DNA of 64,000 bases, taken from the NCBI GenBank assembly GCA_021442155.1, contig CM038225.1, forward strand, positions 83,588,925-83,652,924, read 5' to 3'. The position numbers and the translations under genes were made by a program. The notes under the pieces were generated by a model that was given only the letters and a program-made list of their open reading frames with translations, made no database searches and was not told where the DNA came from. Below, piece after piece: positions 23,301 through 35,743 of the stretch; the first letter of the stretch is position 1; each line of letters begins with the position of its first letter. The DNA is from Cymbidium sinense. Its lineage: Eukaryota > Streptophyta > Magnoliopsida > Asparagales > Orchidaceae.

Positions 23301-25433
23301 GCCTCCACGTGGCGCTAACGGGATTAACTATATAATTAGGGATTTAAATTACCTAATTAATCTTAGAAACTTCAAAAATTCATATCTGAGTGTAGAAAAA
23401 TCACAAGAATGTGAAATAATTTGCATATGAAAGGTATTTACATCTAGAATATTATTAAATTGATTTCAATGGATTTTGAATAGTGTTATTTTCTAGATTT
23501 GGGTTTTATTGGGAGTTTGATTCTGCTAATCACTCTTTAATTATCCATTGATTAATTCCAAACTTCTTATGTATGATTAGTGGGATGACTCCTTGCTCCC
23601 CTAATTTTCTTGGGATTTATTGATGGTTTAATTTGATAAATTGCTAGATTAATTACTAATTACCCTCTTAATGTAATTAAGTTTAATTAAATGTGTAATT
23701 ATTGGTTTAACCCCTTGATTGAGTTAATTAAGGTTTGTTTAAGTGAACAAGAGATTTAGAGAATAATTTTGGGATGTTTTCCTTAAGCTATTCCTTAAAC
23801 CCCCTCTTTCTTCCTTAATCCAAACTTAATTAAGGATTAATTCACTAATTACTATCTTGGGTAGATTCTTAGTGTTCAATAACCTAAGTTTAAGGAAATC
23901 AAAATCTCATTCACATGTGTGAGAGGGGTTATAAAATTACTTAACTTAAACCCTTTAGTTTAATTAATCATTAATCATGAGCCAAATGCTTTAGGGCCCT
24001 TTTCTTCTTAGGTGCATTACTAATTTAAATTCCTTGTGTGGTTTTATGCCATATCATTGGCTCATAATTATTTGGTTAAGTATGCTAAGGTGGTGTAGGT
24101 AAGGGGTAATTAACACACTTAATTCATACCTTAACCTAATCAAAAATATAAAAATCATCTAATCATCTAAAGATTAAACAAAAATGTCATACACATGGGG
24201 GAAATGGGTTTGGACCAGCAAACATTCTTTCACATTTCCTAAATCAAACATAAAACAAATTCAAAACAAAAATCACATTAAACAAACTTTGAATCACTTT
24301 AAACTTTCTTATTTCATAGGATTGTATTTAGGAATTAATTATGGTGAATGAATTTACATTGCTTTCATCACTTTGTTTCTTTCCTAGCATGCTAAATGTG
24401 TAAGTCATATGAAATTCATGCATTCATATCTTTTAAAAATCAAAATCAAAATGAAATGTTTTCTTTATGTCAAATTGCATGTTTGGCTAAAGTAAAAATA
24501 TGAATGGCTCTTATCACTACTAAATCCAAAAATATTTTTTAAATCTATAAATCAAACACCTAAAACTACAAGTGTGCTACTTATAATTATTTATATGCTT
24601 ACATATGGATATAAATATGAAGATGTGCATAATGTAGCTTTCCTTCTTTTTTCTTTTAGCATAATTTTGAATATGATTTGGCAAAGTGTATAGTTCATTT
24701 GAAAAGAACATAACACTTGCCTAACCCCATTCCTTTGTGGGCTATAAGTATAAATCTTTATCTCTTAGGCATTTCCATAGCCTTGTACTATGGAATTGTA
24801 AGCCCTAGCATTTTAATAAAAATTCAACTCAAACAAGCTAATTCTATTTCAAAAATGTAAAGCCCAACCATTGGGTAGTTTGGGATGCTTAGTAGTCTTC
24901 CTAGTATCTTAAGCATCCCCTACTTGTTTTCATTTGGCTTTGATAAGAACTCCCTCCTCTTAATTGATCCTACTTGACTTTCTAAAAATAAACCAATCAA
25001 TTGATAGTCCTAGCTATTGAAATCTTTGGAGACAACGATCATTTACCGTAATCGAGAGTTTTCCTAAGGAATCTCATTTCTTAGGATGTAATTAACTATG
25101 GAGGCTTGACTCTATAGGGAACTTAATGAACCTAGTTTAAAATAAACCCTACTTTACTTTTTCATATAAAGTAGGGGAAGAATCTCTGGTACATATGCAT
25201 ACCCATTATCCTTAGGAGTCCTTATTGAGGTGATTAGGTCCATTGTAGGGTGGTGACTTCTATCTTTTAAGATGATACACCACTCCTCAATGTCATACCC
25301 GATCACCCTAATAAGAACATCTGTAGATCTACGTGGTGTCCAAAAAATGCATAAGAGTATATTTTTATCTTCATTTTATTCTGCATAGATTAAAGATGGA
25401 AGTATACATCTTAGAAAGATTTAATATTTTTCA
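20399..25433 (+). repeat. 3' LTR of the inverted element, about 5.0 kb
   Basis: It begins TGTTGACCTC, has the AT-rich inverted-repeat motif near 20,860, the TTGACC-rich block at 21,230-22,030, the ACGT island at 23,179-23,336, and an end near CTGCA (25,385) or TTTTTCA (25,433). Compared with the copy 1 LTR it lacks the 11,050-13,210 segment and most AT-rich tandem units, which accounts for most of the length difference. Sequence after 25,434 belongs to another LTR in opposite orientation. Confidence 0.7.
23179..23336 (+). promoter_or_regulatory. Candidate LTR core promoter: GATC hairpin, ACGT boxes, TATA-like box
   Basis: In element sense: GTCCGATC-CTT-GATCGGAC (23,179-23,197, eight perfect pairs), TGACGTGTCA at 23,291-23,300, CCACGTGGCGC at 23,305-23,315, then TATATAAT at 23,329-23,336. 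The order ACGT box then TATA about 15-25 bp downstream suits a plant bZIP-driven promoter. Two other LTRs keep the hairpin and CACGTG but have weaker TATA-like sequence. No transcript evidence is available. Confidence 0.45.
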
Positions 25434-28400
25434 CCATAACCACTTTAGTATATTTAATCAAATAATTATGAGCCAATGTATGACATAAAACTACATAAGA
25501 ATTTAATAAGCAATGCACCTAGGATAGAAAGGGCCTAATGAAATTGGCTCACAATTAGAGAATAATTAAATTAAAGGGTTTAATTTAAGTACTTTCATAA
25601 CCCATCCCACACATGTGGGTTGGATTTTGATTTCCTTAAGTTACTTTGGTTATTGAACACCTAAGTACCTACCCAAGATGAATTGATTAAGTTCTGGAAT
25701 GTTTGGAAAATTTTATTAAGTTAATTAAGTAGGTGATTAGTGGATAAGCCCTTAATTAAGTTTGGATTAAAATAGGAAAGGGGTTTAGGGAATGGCTTAG
25801 GGAAAATTCCCCAAATCTATTCCATAAACTCCTTCTTCACTTAAGCAAGGTTTAATCAACTTAATAAGAGGATTATGCCACTATTCACCTATTTAATTAA
25901 GCTTAATTACATTAAGAGGGTAATTAAGGATTCATTATATGATTTCCCTAATTCATTCATCAATAAATCTTAAGAAAATTAGGGGAGGCAGAGGTCATCC
26001 TACTAAATACGGTATGGAAATTTGAAATGAATTAATGAAATAATTAAGGAGTAATTATGATCATTAAGTTTTCATTAAAACCCTAATTAAGGAAAATACA
26101 CTATTCCAAAATCAATTTGAAATAATTTTAGATTATTCTCCTAAGAAATATCTTTACAGTGCATTTTACTTTTTATTTTTATGATTCTTTAGAATTAGTT
26201 ATGCAATTATGAAGATTCAACCATTAAGGATAATTAATTAAATCCCTAATTAAATAACTAATACTGTCAACGCCATGTGGAAGCTGAGATGGCATACGCT
26301 TTCCACGTGATGCGATGGGAGAGGCAACTTAAGTTATCACATCATAGCATCGCATCAGCGGTGATGCTATGTGCTTTCTCTTAACCCGTCCGATCAAAGA
26401 TCAGGTTGGGAAAGAGCCCGCGGCTCTTAAGATATTAATCTATGGATTCTACGTGGCTTGATCATGTCCATCCATCCAAAATGCATGGATAGACGGCCCA
26501 TGATCTGTCCCTGAGCTCGCCTGTGAGAAAGGGGGATTGCCCACCTTTCATGAAAATATTTGAGCTTCGGATTGAGCTCAAACTTTACCCACACCATCTA
26601 GGAGTAAAGGGGAGAAGATCTAATGGTCAAATTCTCATGAGGTGAAACTTTCTTTCATAAAGGACCAGACACTCTCTATTTTAAGCTCAGGTTAAAGGCA
26701 TACCTTGCCAGAAGCTATCACCGGTGCTCGAATCTGTTTAGGTAGCTTCGTCTAGTGGAGATGAAACCCTCTTGAAGATTTGAGGTGTTGCGGTTGAGTG
26801 GATCTTCCTATGGACCAAGCTCTCCTTCAAATGGATTTGTCCTTAGTCTAGACACCACCTCCTTGCCTTTAGAACTTGTGAGAAGCCTTAGATCAACTCG
26901 ATTGACTCCTCTAAAGATGCTTGGAAGAGGAATTGAGTTGATTTTGTGTATTGAGTAAGTTGCAAATTTGGAGGATCTCCTTTATTTTCAGTCCAAGAGA
27001 AACTGGAAAATGGAGAAATGGGGATGGCTCTAAGAAGCTTGGGGAGACTTGCAAATTCTTACTCTGTGTTCCTTAAGCTCAATCGTGTGTTGATCAAGTG
27101 GAATTAGAGGGAGTATATCTCCCCAGGTGAATTGGACGTTCGTGAGTGCTTCTACCATTTTTCACCTCCTTAAGTGGGTTTGTTAGGCCGTTCAGGGTGT
27201 AATGGCATTCGGTTAGGCCAGAGAAAGGTAGTGGAGGAGTTCCATGTGCTTGAAATGGGTGGAGGAATGATTTCCATGTGCCCATGTCAAATGAGGTGAT
27301 CAATTTTGACCTTGGGTTGGGTTTGGCTCACCCAAACCTAATGGGTCATGTTCACCAAATTCTAAGTGGTTTTGATTTAGGTTACCCTATGGCCTAGGGG
27401 TAAAATGGTCATTTGTCTTGGATTTTAATTTGAATATGTTTGGTATGATTGAAAAATGGGTTGGGCTAAGTTTCAATGAATTTGAAGTTAGTTTGATGTG
27501 ATTTGGCTCAAGTTGACCCATTTAGGTCAAAATGGGTAACCTTGGGTCAAGTTGACCAATTGGTCAAATTGGGTCAAACTAAGGGTTGGGTCAAGTTCAT
27601 ATGACCATTTGAAATGTTTTTGTAACTTTGGTTTGGTTCAATTTGGTTTATATTTGTATTTGATTCATTTGATTTCATTTAGGTCAAATGGGTCAAGTTG
27701 ACCAATTTGACCCATTTGACCTAATTGGGTTAGGTCATGGGTTGGTTTATGTTTGGTTGATCATTTGAAATGGATTGGTATCTTTGTTTCCAATCAATTT
27801 GGTTTATATTTAGATTTGGCTCAATTTGACCTTTCAGGTCAAGTTGGGTTCAAGGTCAATTGGGCTAGGTTAGGCTCAAATGATGACTTGGTCAAGTTCA
27901 AACATTAATCATGAATGAGTTTTGATCAATGATTTCAATCAATTTATCCTATGGTGAATTTTGGCTAAGTGTTGACTTGGTTAACCCTTAGGTTTGACTT
28001 AGTTTGACCTAATTTGAGTAATTGATCATCTCATGATGATTGTTGCTCACAATGTGAGGCTTAGGTGGGCTTAGTTCAATCCAATTTAGTTAGGATTAGA
28101 ATTTGGCTCATAAGAGGTACTTTAGGTCACTTTGGGTCAAGTGAGCCTAAGTGGGACAAATTGCTTGGTCAAAGCTTGATTTGAGTTTGATTGAACTCAC
28201 ATATGGACTTATGATCGAAATATAAATCCATTTGCAAGTGATTTGAAGTCAAATGGGTTTTGATTCATTTGACAATTTCAAGTTTAAAAGGGTGAACTTG
28301 AGTTTGACTTGGGTTTGATCTTTGAATTTAGTTTTGGTTTGATAATTGAAGTTTATGTTTAGCTTTGGATTCATGATTGAAGGATTGATTGAATCATGAA

Positions 28401-29483
28401 GAAAAATGAAGGGTTTGGCTTGATTTGAATTTGATTTAGCTAAGTTCTAGAATTTGACTTGAAAGGCTTAGGTTGAATTTTGGTTGAATTTGGTTTTAAT
28501 CTTTGAATTTAGTTTTGGTTATTTAAATTTATATTTCATTTATATTTGTGAATATAAATCAGAATATAAATGGGTTGTGAGAAAATTCCTTGAATTTGAA
28601 TTGATTTAGATTTGATCTAGGCTAAGTCCATAAGATAGAATCAAAATGACTTAGGAAAGATTTTTGAAATTTGGATTTGAGTTTTTGATTTAGTTTTGGT
28701 CATTTGAATTTATATTTCATTTATATATATGAATATAAATGAGAATATAAATGGTTGTGAGAAAATTCCTTGAATTTGAATTTATTTAGTATTGATTTAG
28801 GATAAGTTCATAAGATAGAATCAAAATGACTTAAGAAAGATTTTTAGAATTTAGATTTAGTTTTGGTTATTTGAATTTATATTTCATTCATATATGTGAA
28901 TATAAATGAGAATATAAATGGGTTGTGAGAAAATTTCTTGAATTTGAATTGATTTAGATTTGATTTAGGCTAAGTCTATAAGATAGAATCTAAGTGACTT
29001 AGAAAAGATTTTTGAACTTGAAATTTTAATCAAAAGTTTCAATCATTTGGAATTGATTTGAGTTTGATAAAATTAATTAAGTTGGAATTGATTTAAGTTT
29101 TGATGTTGATTTAATTTGAAGTTTGGAGTTAGTTTGATTTGGAGTTTGGAGTTAGTCAATCAAGTTGGAATTGATTTGACTTTGACTTGAAGGGATGAAG
29201 TTAGGAATTTGGTTCAAGCTATTGGGTAGTCAAATTTTCCTAACACCCCTAAGGCATGACCTATTCCTATGAGTAACTCTTCTAGGTCTCTAGGGTTATG
29301 TTGAGTGTCCACCTAATCACTAGATGTGTATTAAGACTAAGGAACTCTCAAAGTCTAAGCGAAGTCCTATGTCTAAGATGGAGTGGTTGAGAGCTCACTC
29401 TAAAAATGAGGTCAACATGTCTACAAGAGTCCTAGATCTATGATGAGAAAGTTGAGAGCTCACTCCCAAAAGTGAGGTGAATA
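25434..29483 (-). repeat. Truncated LTR of a third family member
   Basis: Collinear with 13,845-17,973 of copy 1: shared AAATAATTATGAGCCAAT near 25,461, ACGT island 26,265-26,405, GGTCAA block 27,330-28,170, three AT-rich 175-bp units near 28,530, 28,707 and 28,877, and the tip at 29,483. The last 70 bp are present twice (the first copy ends at about 29,419 with GAGGTCAACA). The PBS-side part is missing because the inverted element abuts at 25,433. No coding region. Confidence 0.75.
26265..26405 (-). promoter_or_regulatory. ACGT/GATC island in the third LTR
   Basis: CACGTG at 26,304-26,309, a further inverted repeat around GCATCGC...GCGGTGATGC (26,347-26,367), and CCGATC-AAA-GATCAGG at 26,390-26,405. 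It is the counterpart of 14,611-14,725 and 23,179-23,336. The TATA position reads only TTATTTAATTA in element sense. Confidence 0.4.
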
Positions 29484-32060
29484 AAGGGCACCCAATAGGT
29501 GTGCTGTAACTGACTAGGTGCACCGTATGTATTGGTGTTGACCGAGATGATCAACAACATCCTAAGGATTGCAACCACTGATAGAAACGATCTACTCTTA
29601 AACTTGAGATGTAAATAGAATCAAGATCTTAGTGCAATGCAACTCAACTTATGCAAAATGCATTAGAGAGGAAGAAAGGATCCACTTGAGGGATCAGGCA
29701 TGTTAACCTTCCACTAGAGAAGCAGGTTCAGGTTACCCTTAGAGGATAAAAGTTGAGTTTGATAATAATTTAGGAAGAAAAGATCCACTCGGGATGAGCG
29801 CATGAACCTTCCACTATGGAAATAGGTTTAGATCATCCACTAAGGATAGGGATTTGACTAGGTTATATTTTATAAGGGATCCACTAGGGAGAGGATATGA
29901 TTCACACCTCACTGGGGAGGAAATTAATTTAATTTAATTGGTGGGGCATCCACTGGGGATGAGAATTTAATTTGATTTGTTGGCTTATGATTTGAGGAAC
30001 CACTAGGGAGAGGATATGATCTAGTTTTTAGGGCACATCTGCTAGAGATATAAGCTCAGACCTACTAGTGATAAGGTAGATTTAAATTTGGACTCCCCTA
30101 GAGGGTGGATGGTGAATCGGATGAAATGGACCCTATCGGTGTGCGATGGATCCACTAAGAAGGGGCTAACATCAGCATACTCCTGGCTTAGATTTACAAA
30201 TCCAAAGGTGTAGTCTACCAACCATTAGGTAGAGCTATCCAACCTAAGTGTTGCCTTTCAGTGTGCAATGGTCAAGTTAGGAGAAAGCTTGTAGACTTAC
30301 ATCTTCCTGAGCAAGGAACCATTGGGATCTAGGTTGATAGCACAATAAATCGAACCCGACCTAAGGCTATTATTTAAGAGAATGATGTTGTTGACTCACA
30401 TCAACTCAAGAATAGTCAGAATTAATTTAATTTAAATTTTAAGGTGGACCCTATCGGTGTGTGATGGATCCACTATGAAGGGGCTAATATCAGCCTAGTC
30501 CTATCTTAGATTTATAAATCCAAACAGATAGTCTACCAGCCGTGAGGTATAGTTAACCAACATAAGGGGTGCCTTTCGATGTGCAATGGACGAGTTAGGA
30601 TGAAAGCTTGTAGACTTACAACTTCATGAACAAGAGAACCATGGTGATAAATGATGCACAACAAATCTAACCTCGACATGTTCGGCAGTAACCAGTGTTG
30701 TAAGAAGCAATACGTAACCGAACGAAGTACCAAAGCAAGGATGCCGCAGACTCGTTGGTGGCACAACAAGTCAAACTCAACTGCTATCAGAGAGTACCAC
30801 CTGTGGACTTATCTCAACTCAAAAGTAGTCAGGCGATTCCAGTAGGGAGTTTTGCTAACACTGCCCTAGAGATAGGATTCCTTGGGAAAAGGTAACATAG
30901 GGGTTTTTCCTCCTAATCCATAAATGAAGATTTATATATATTTTTTGTTATTATGTTTGTGTTGACCTTATTGGTGTGCGAGGGACCACCCTGAGAAAAA
31001 GCTTATATCGACCTAGTCCTATCTCAGACTTACTAGACCAAGGGAGAATCTGCATATACCCGAGATAAATTATCCAACCACAGGGGTGGCTACTAGGAAA
31101 GAGGGACTGTCTAATCCAAAAGTAACTAGAGCAATGTCTAAATGAGGCCGCTAAGTATGTTATCCAAATAGAGTCCCCATAGGGGAGGTGCCATTAGGGG
31201 CTTTATCTAGAACCCTGAAGAAAATAATGCATGTAGGTATTCAGTGGCTAATTCAAGGAGAAAATGTAGCAGTCTTACATCTGCCAAGAGTGGTTTATCC
31301 ACCGGGTGGGTCGCCATCAACATAGCGAACACCAACTAACCTAAGGTGCCCATCGGTGTGCAATAATTAGTCTAGAAAGAAGGCGTGTAGACTTACATCC
31401 ATCTAAACTCATTATGGATAGTCTGTTTTGGCTTGATAGGTGCTATCCAACCTAGGAAAGTGGGAGTTCCAAAAGGCGACCCAAACTTGAAGTAGTCTAG
31501 AGGAAAGGAACCACTAAGGGACTTACCCTAATCCTCAAATATACTTGACCCGATCAGTGCATGATTGCTAATTTAAAAAAAAGGCGTAGCAGAGTTACAT
31601 CCCCTTAAAAGGAGCCAACATGAGGGTAGCTTTCTGACCGTGTAGTAAGGCCTACCAAACAAACAAGGTGTTCATCAATGGGTAGCGATCAAGTCAAGAA
31701 AAAAAGTGTAGTAGACTTACATCTTTCTGAATAAGAGACCATTGGGGTGACACACTAGCAAGGTAGCATGACAACCTTATTTAGAGCAGCTAATGAGTGA
31801 GTGCCACAGGGGGCTTGCTCCCATATCAAGGTAGCTCAAGACAAAAGATATGTGTTTTTATGTTTGTCATATATGCTCAACCAAGTCAGTTCACGATGGC
31901 TAGTTTAAGAAGAAGGCGTAGTAGACTTACATCCTATTAAATAGAGCCAACATGAGGGTAGCTTACCGACCACACAGTAAGGCTTACCATGCTAGCAAGG
32001 CACTCATCAGTGTGAAGCAGTCAAGTCAAGAAAGAAAGTGTAGTAGACTTACATCTTCTT
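29484..32060 (-). repeat. 3'-UTR tandem modules of the third family member
   Basis: Begins with the conserved block CACCCAATAGGTGTG beside the LTR tip. It then carries repeats of a module starting GGACCCTATCGGTGTGYGATGG (30,125; 30,447; weaker at 30,964) and a shorter module with TGTAGACTTACATCTTC (about 30,280, 30,610, 31,270, 31,385, 31,590, 31,705, 31,925, 32,040). Spacings run from about 110 to 330 bp. It stops abruptly where LTR sequence restarts near 32,061. No domain is recognised in its short ORFs. Confidence 0.65.
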
Positions 32061-34471
32061 GAACAATTGGACGGCCATGACTCAATCTGCGATTGAGGAA
32101 AGGAATCAAGGGACCTAATGCAGGATTAGATCATGACCATCTATTTGGATCACATAGAACAGACGGTCCATTATCCATCTCATTCGTGAGTGATAAAAGA
32201 CAAATGTTGTCCATCTTTCCCCATTCGATCCGAGCTCACCCGAGCTCGAATTGCCTCCAAATCGATCCCACACCTTCAAGGAGAGGAGACGTACACATCC
32301 AATGGCTAAAAACTCATGAAATTAAAATTTGCTTTTCAACAGACCAAATAATTTTTCATACGACACTCAGTTTTGTAAAATTACCTCACTGGAGCTAATG
32401 TCCATCGGCAGGATCGATGGAGGTAGCTTTGCCTAGTTGAGGTGAGGCCCTATTGAGAAGCTTGTGGTTTGATTTGGTATAAAATGCTTGGTCGACCAAT
32501 CCACATGCATAAAGGCTTTGAATCTGATCAAACTTTGATCTTCGGTGGTCGGGAAGGCTCAAGGATGGTTTGGTTGGCTTTGATGGAGTATGAGGATGGT
32601 GTGGGTGCAAGGAATTAAAGTTTGATTAAGTAGAGAAGGAGTATGGCTTGAATGGATGTTGTCCTATTTTGGCTTTACACACAGAGAGTAATGGCCGATC
32701 GAGGGAGGCTTGGGATGCTCTAGGAAGCTCTGAGGGATTTCAAAAAGGCCTTAGGGACTCACACAAAGAAATTGGTGAAGAATCTCACTTAAATTGAATT
32801 TTGGCCAATTTGACCCTTTAGGTCAATTTGGGCTAGGTTGTGTCAAGTTAACCAATTAGTCAAATTGGGCTCAATCATGGCTTTTGTCAAGTTCAATGAT
32901 TTGGAATGAACTCGATCCATTGGTTGCAATCAATTTTGATCAAATCATGATTTGACCCATTTTAGTTTTTTAGGATAATTTGGGTCAACTTAGATCAAAT
33001 GACCAATTGGACTTGGTTTGGCTCAATTGGGGGTTTGGTCATGTTCAATCATTAATTATGAGTGGGTTTGAGTCAATGGCTTCAATCAATTTGGTATATG
33101 GTCAATTTTTCCTAGTTCGGGTTTCATTTGGGCTAAAAGTTGACTTGGTCAATGGGCTAGGTTAACTTGGTTTGACCAAATTCAAGAAATTTGATTAACC
33201 TATGATGATTTTTGATCATGATATGGGGTTTGGATGGGCTTAGTTCAATCCAATTTGGGTTGCATTAGAACTTGGCTCAAAAAGATATTTTAGGTCACTT
33301 TGAAGTGGATCTAAATGGGTCAATTGGCTTGATCATGGCTCATTCAAGTTTAATTGAACTCACATATGGACTTAGGATGGAAATATAAATCCAATTGCAA
33401 GTGGTTTGGAGTTCTATGGATTTTGGTTCATATGACCATTTTAAGTCAAAAAGGGCTAACTTGGGTTTGACTTGGGTTGACTTGGATTTGGTTTGATAAT
33501 TGTAGTTTGTGTTTATATTTGGAACAATGATTGAATGAGGGATTGAATCATGAAGAAATCCATGGGTTTTGAGTTGATTTGGGTATCATTTAGCCAAGTT
33601 CAAGAAATTAGCTAAAAGAGATAAAATTGGGAATTTGATTTGATTTGGGTTTAGTTTTGGCCATTTGGATTTATCTTCCATTTAAATTTATGAATATAAA
33701 TGAATATATAAATGATTCATGAAAAAATCACTTGAGTTTTGAGTGAATTGGAAGCAAATTTGACCAAAGTGAGGGATGTAGGTCAAAAGGGCTTAAGCAG
33801 GGAATTGATTTTGTTTGGTTTAGTTTGATTTGATTTGAATGGTTTGAATTTATATTTCATTTATATTTATGAATATAAATGAAGGAATGATTGATTTATA
33901 AAGAAATCAACCAAATTTGATTTTGTTTGAAGGAGGTTTTGCCTAAGCATAAGAAGATGGTTCATATGGCTTAGAAAGGGGTTTTGGAGTTTGAATTCAA
34001 TCATGGAATTTCAACCATTTGGAGTTAGATTTGATTTATGATTTGGGTTGGGATATGATTTGAAATTGAATTTGATATTTGAGAAAATAAATTGAATTGA
34101 GGTTGATTTGAATTTGGTTAAGGCTAAGTCCCTTAAGATAAAATCAAAGGGCGTAGGAAATGATTTGGAATTAGAATTTAATCATGGGTTTTAATCATTT
34201 TATTTGGGATTGGATTTATGATCTTGGATTTGAATTTGAGGTTTTGTTTGGAAGAAGGAAGCAAGGATTGCGTTTAATGCCATAGGCAAGTCTTCCCAAA
34301 TTTCTTAGGTATAATCTATTCTTATGGCTAACTCTTTTAAGTCTCTAGGCTTAGGTTAAGTGTTCACCTAATAACTAGAAGTGTCTTAAGACTAAAAAAA
34401 TCTTAGTGTCTATAAGAGTACTAGATCTATGATGAGAAAGTTGAGAGCTTACTCCCAAAAGTGAGGCAACA
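32061..34471 (-). repeat. LTR fragment (U3 half) of a fourth family member
   Basis: Collinear with about 14,715-17,973 of copy 1: GGTCAA block 32,800-33,330, two AT-rich units near 33,690 and 33,860, tip GAGGCAACA at 34,471. The PBS-side half is missing at about 32,061, where another element's 3' UTR adjoins. No coding region. Confidence 0.65.
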
Positions 34472-35743
34472 GATTCATATGGGTCAAATGAGCTAAGTTG
34501 ACCAATTTGATCAAATTGGCCAAGTTGGCTTGAGTTAGGCATTAGTTTATGTCCAATTAGTCATTTTAAGATGGTTGCATGCTTTGATTTCAATCAATTT
34601 GGATTTAGGAATGATTTATGAAAATTGACCCTATAGGTCAATTTTGGCTAAATGGGTCATTTGGGTTCAATCAAGGATTTGATCAAGTTCAATAATCAAT
34701 TTGGAATAAATTTGAATCATTAGTTGCAATCAATTTGGATCAGATTTTGATTTGACCCTAATTTGGCCTTTTAGGTCAAATTGGGTCAAAGGGCCATTTG
34801 AGTTTGGTTTGGCTCAATTAATGGTCAAGTCATGTTTAAGAATTGATTTTATGTTAGTATGAATCATTGGTTTCAATTAATTTGAGTTAGGATGATATTT
34901 GATTCATTTGGTTCATGTAGGCTAATTGGGTCAACTTGATCAAAAGACCAAATTTACTTGGTTTGAACCCAAATTGATTATAATTGACCAATCAAAGGTG
35001 ATCAACAACCATCATGGGAGGGATTTGAGGGGTTGATCCAATCCAATTTGGGCTGAATTGGAGTTTGGTTCAATTTGGTCAAATTGGCTACTTTAGGTCA
35101 TGTGGACCAATTGGGCTAATTGAATTGGATTAGGCTTGATTTAAGTTGAATTGTGTTTGATTAAGTTTGAAATTTGATTTCAGATTGATTGATATCTTTG
35201 ATTGTAATTGAGGTGTATAATTGAATTTTCTCTCATTTAGATCCGTTAGGTCAGATGGGTGTGTTAGGCTGATTGAATTGATTTTGGGTTTGATTGGTTT
35301 AATTGTAGTTTTGGTAGAGTGTGGAATAATGATTGAAGGATTGATTGATTTATGAGAAAATCAATTAAGTTGTGATTGATTGAAAGAAGTTTTGGCTAAG
35401 TCCATAGGGTTGAATTATGGGCTTAGGTGGGTTTTAGATCATGATGGATTTGATTTTGGCTTGGGGTTTGGATATGAATCAATTTGATTTTGGTTAAATT
35501 GATTTGGACTTTGGTTTTGGCTAAGGAGGTAGGTAAGAGTCATGGGAGGGACATAGGATGGGCATGTCACCTTGATGTTAAGGAATAGCCTAATCTTAAG
35601 GTTAATTCTCCTAAGTTTTTAGGTTTATGTTAAGTGTTCACTTAGCCACAAGGAGTGTCTTATGACTAAAGAGCTTTGTGTTTAGAAGACTCCTAGATCT
35701 ATGATGAAAAGATTGGATCCTCACTCCAAAAGTGAGGTCAACA
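34472..35743 (-). repeat. 3' LTR fragment of copy 2
   Basis: Contains the last part of the GGTCAA block (34,475-35,120) and the LTR tip GAGGTCAACA ending at 35,743, followed at once by the 3'-UTR start CCCCCAATAGGTGTG. The U5 part and most of the LTR are missing; the tip of another LTR adjoins at 34,471. Confidence 0.65.

Larger units (their letters stand above)
17974..25433 (+). mobile_element. 3' part of a related retroelement in inverse orientation
   Basis: This segment is the reverse complement of the family LTR and 3' UTR. It contains, on the plus strand, 3'-UTR modules (17,974-20,398) and then an LTR starting TGTTGACCTC at 20,399 and ending near 25,385-25,433. No PBS follows the LTR, so it is a 3' LTR. 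Its pol lies nowhere in the window and is presumably beyond copy 1, which begins exactly where the 3' UTR is cut. Confidence 0.7.
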
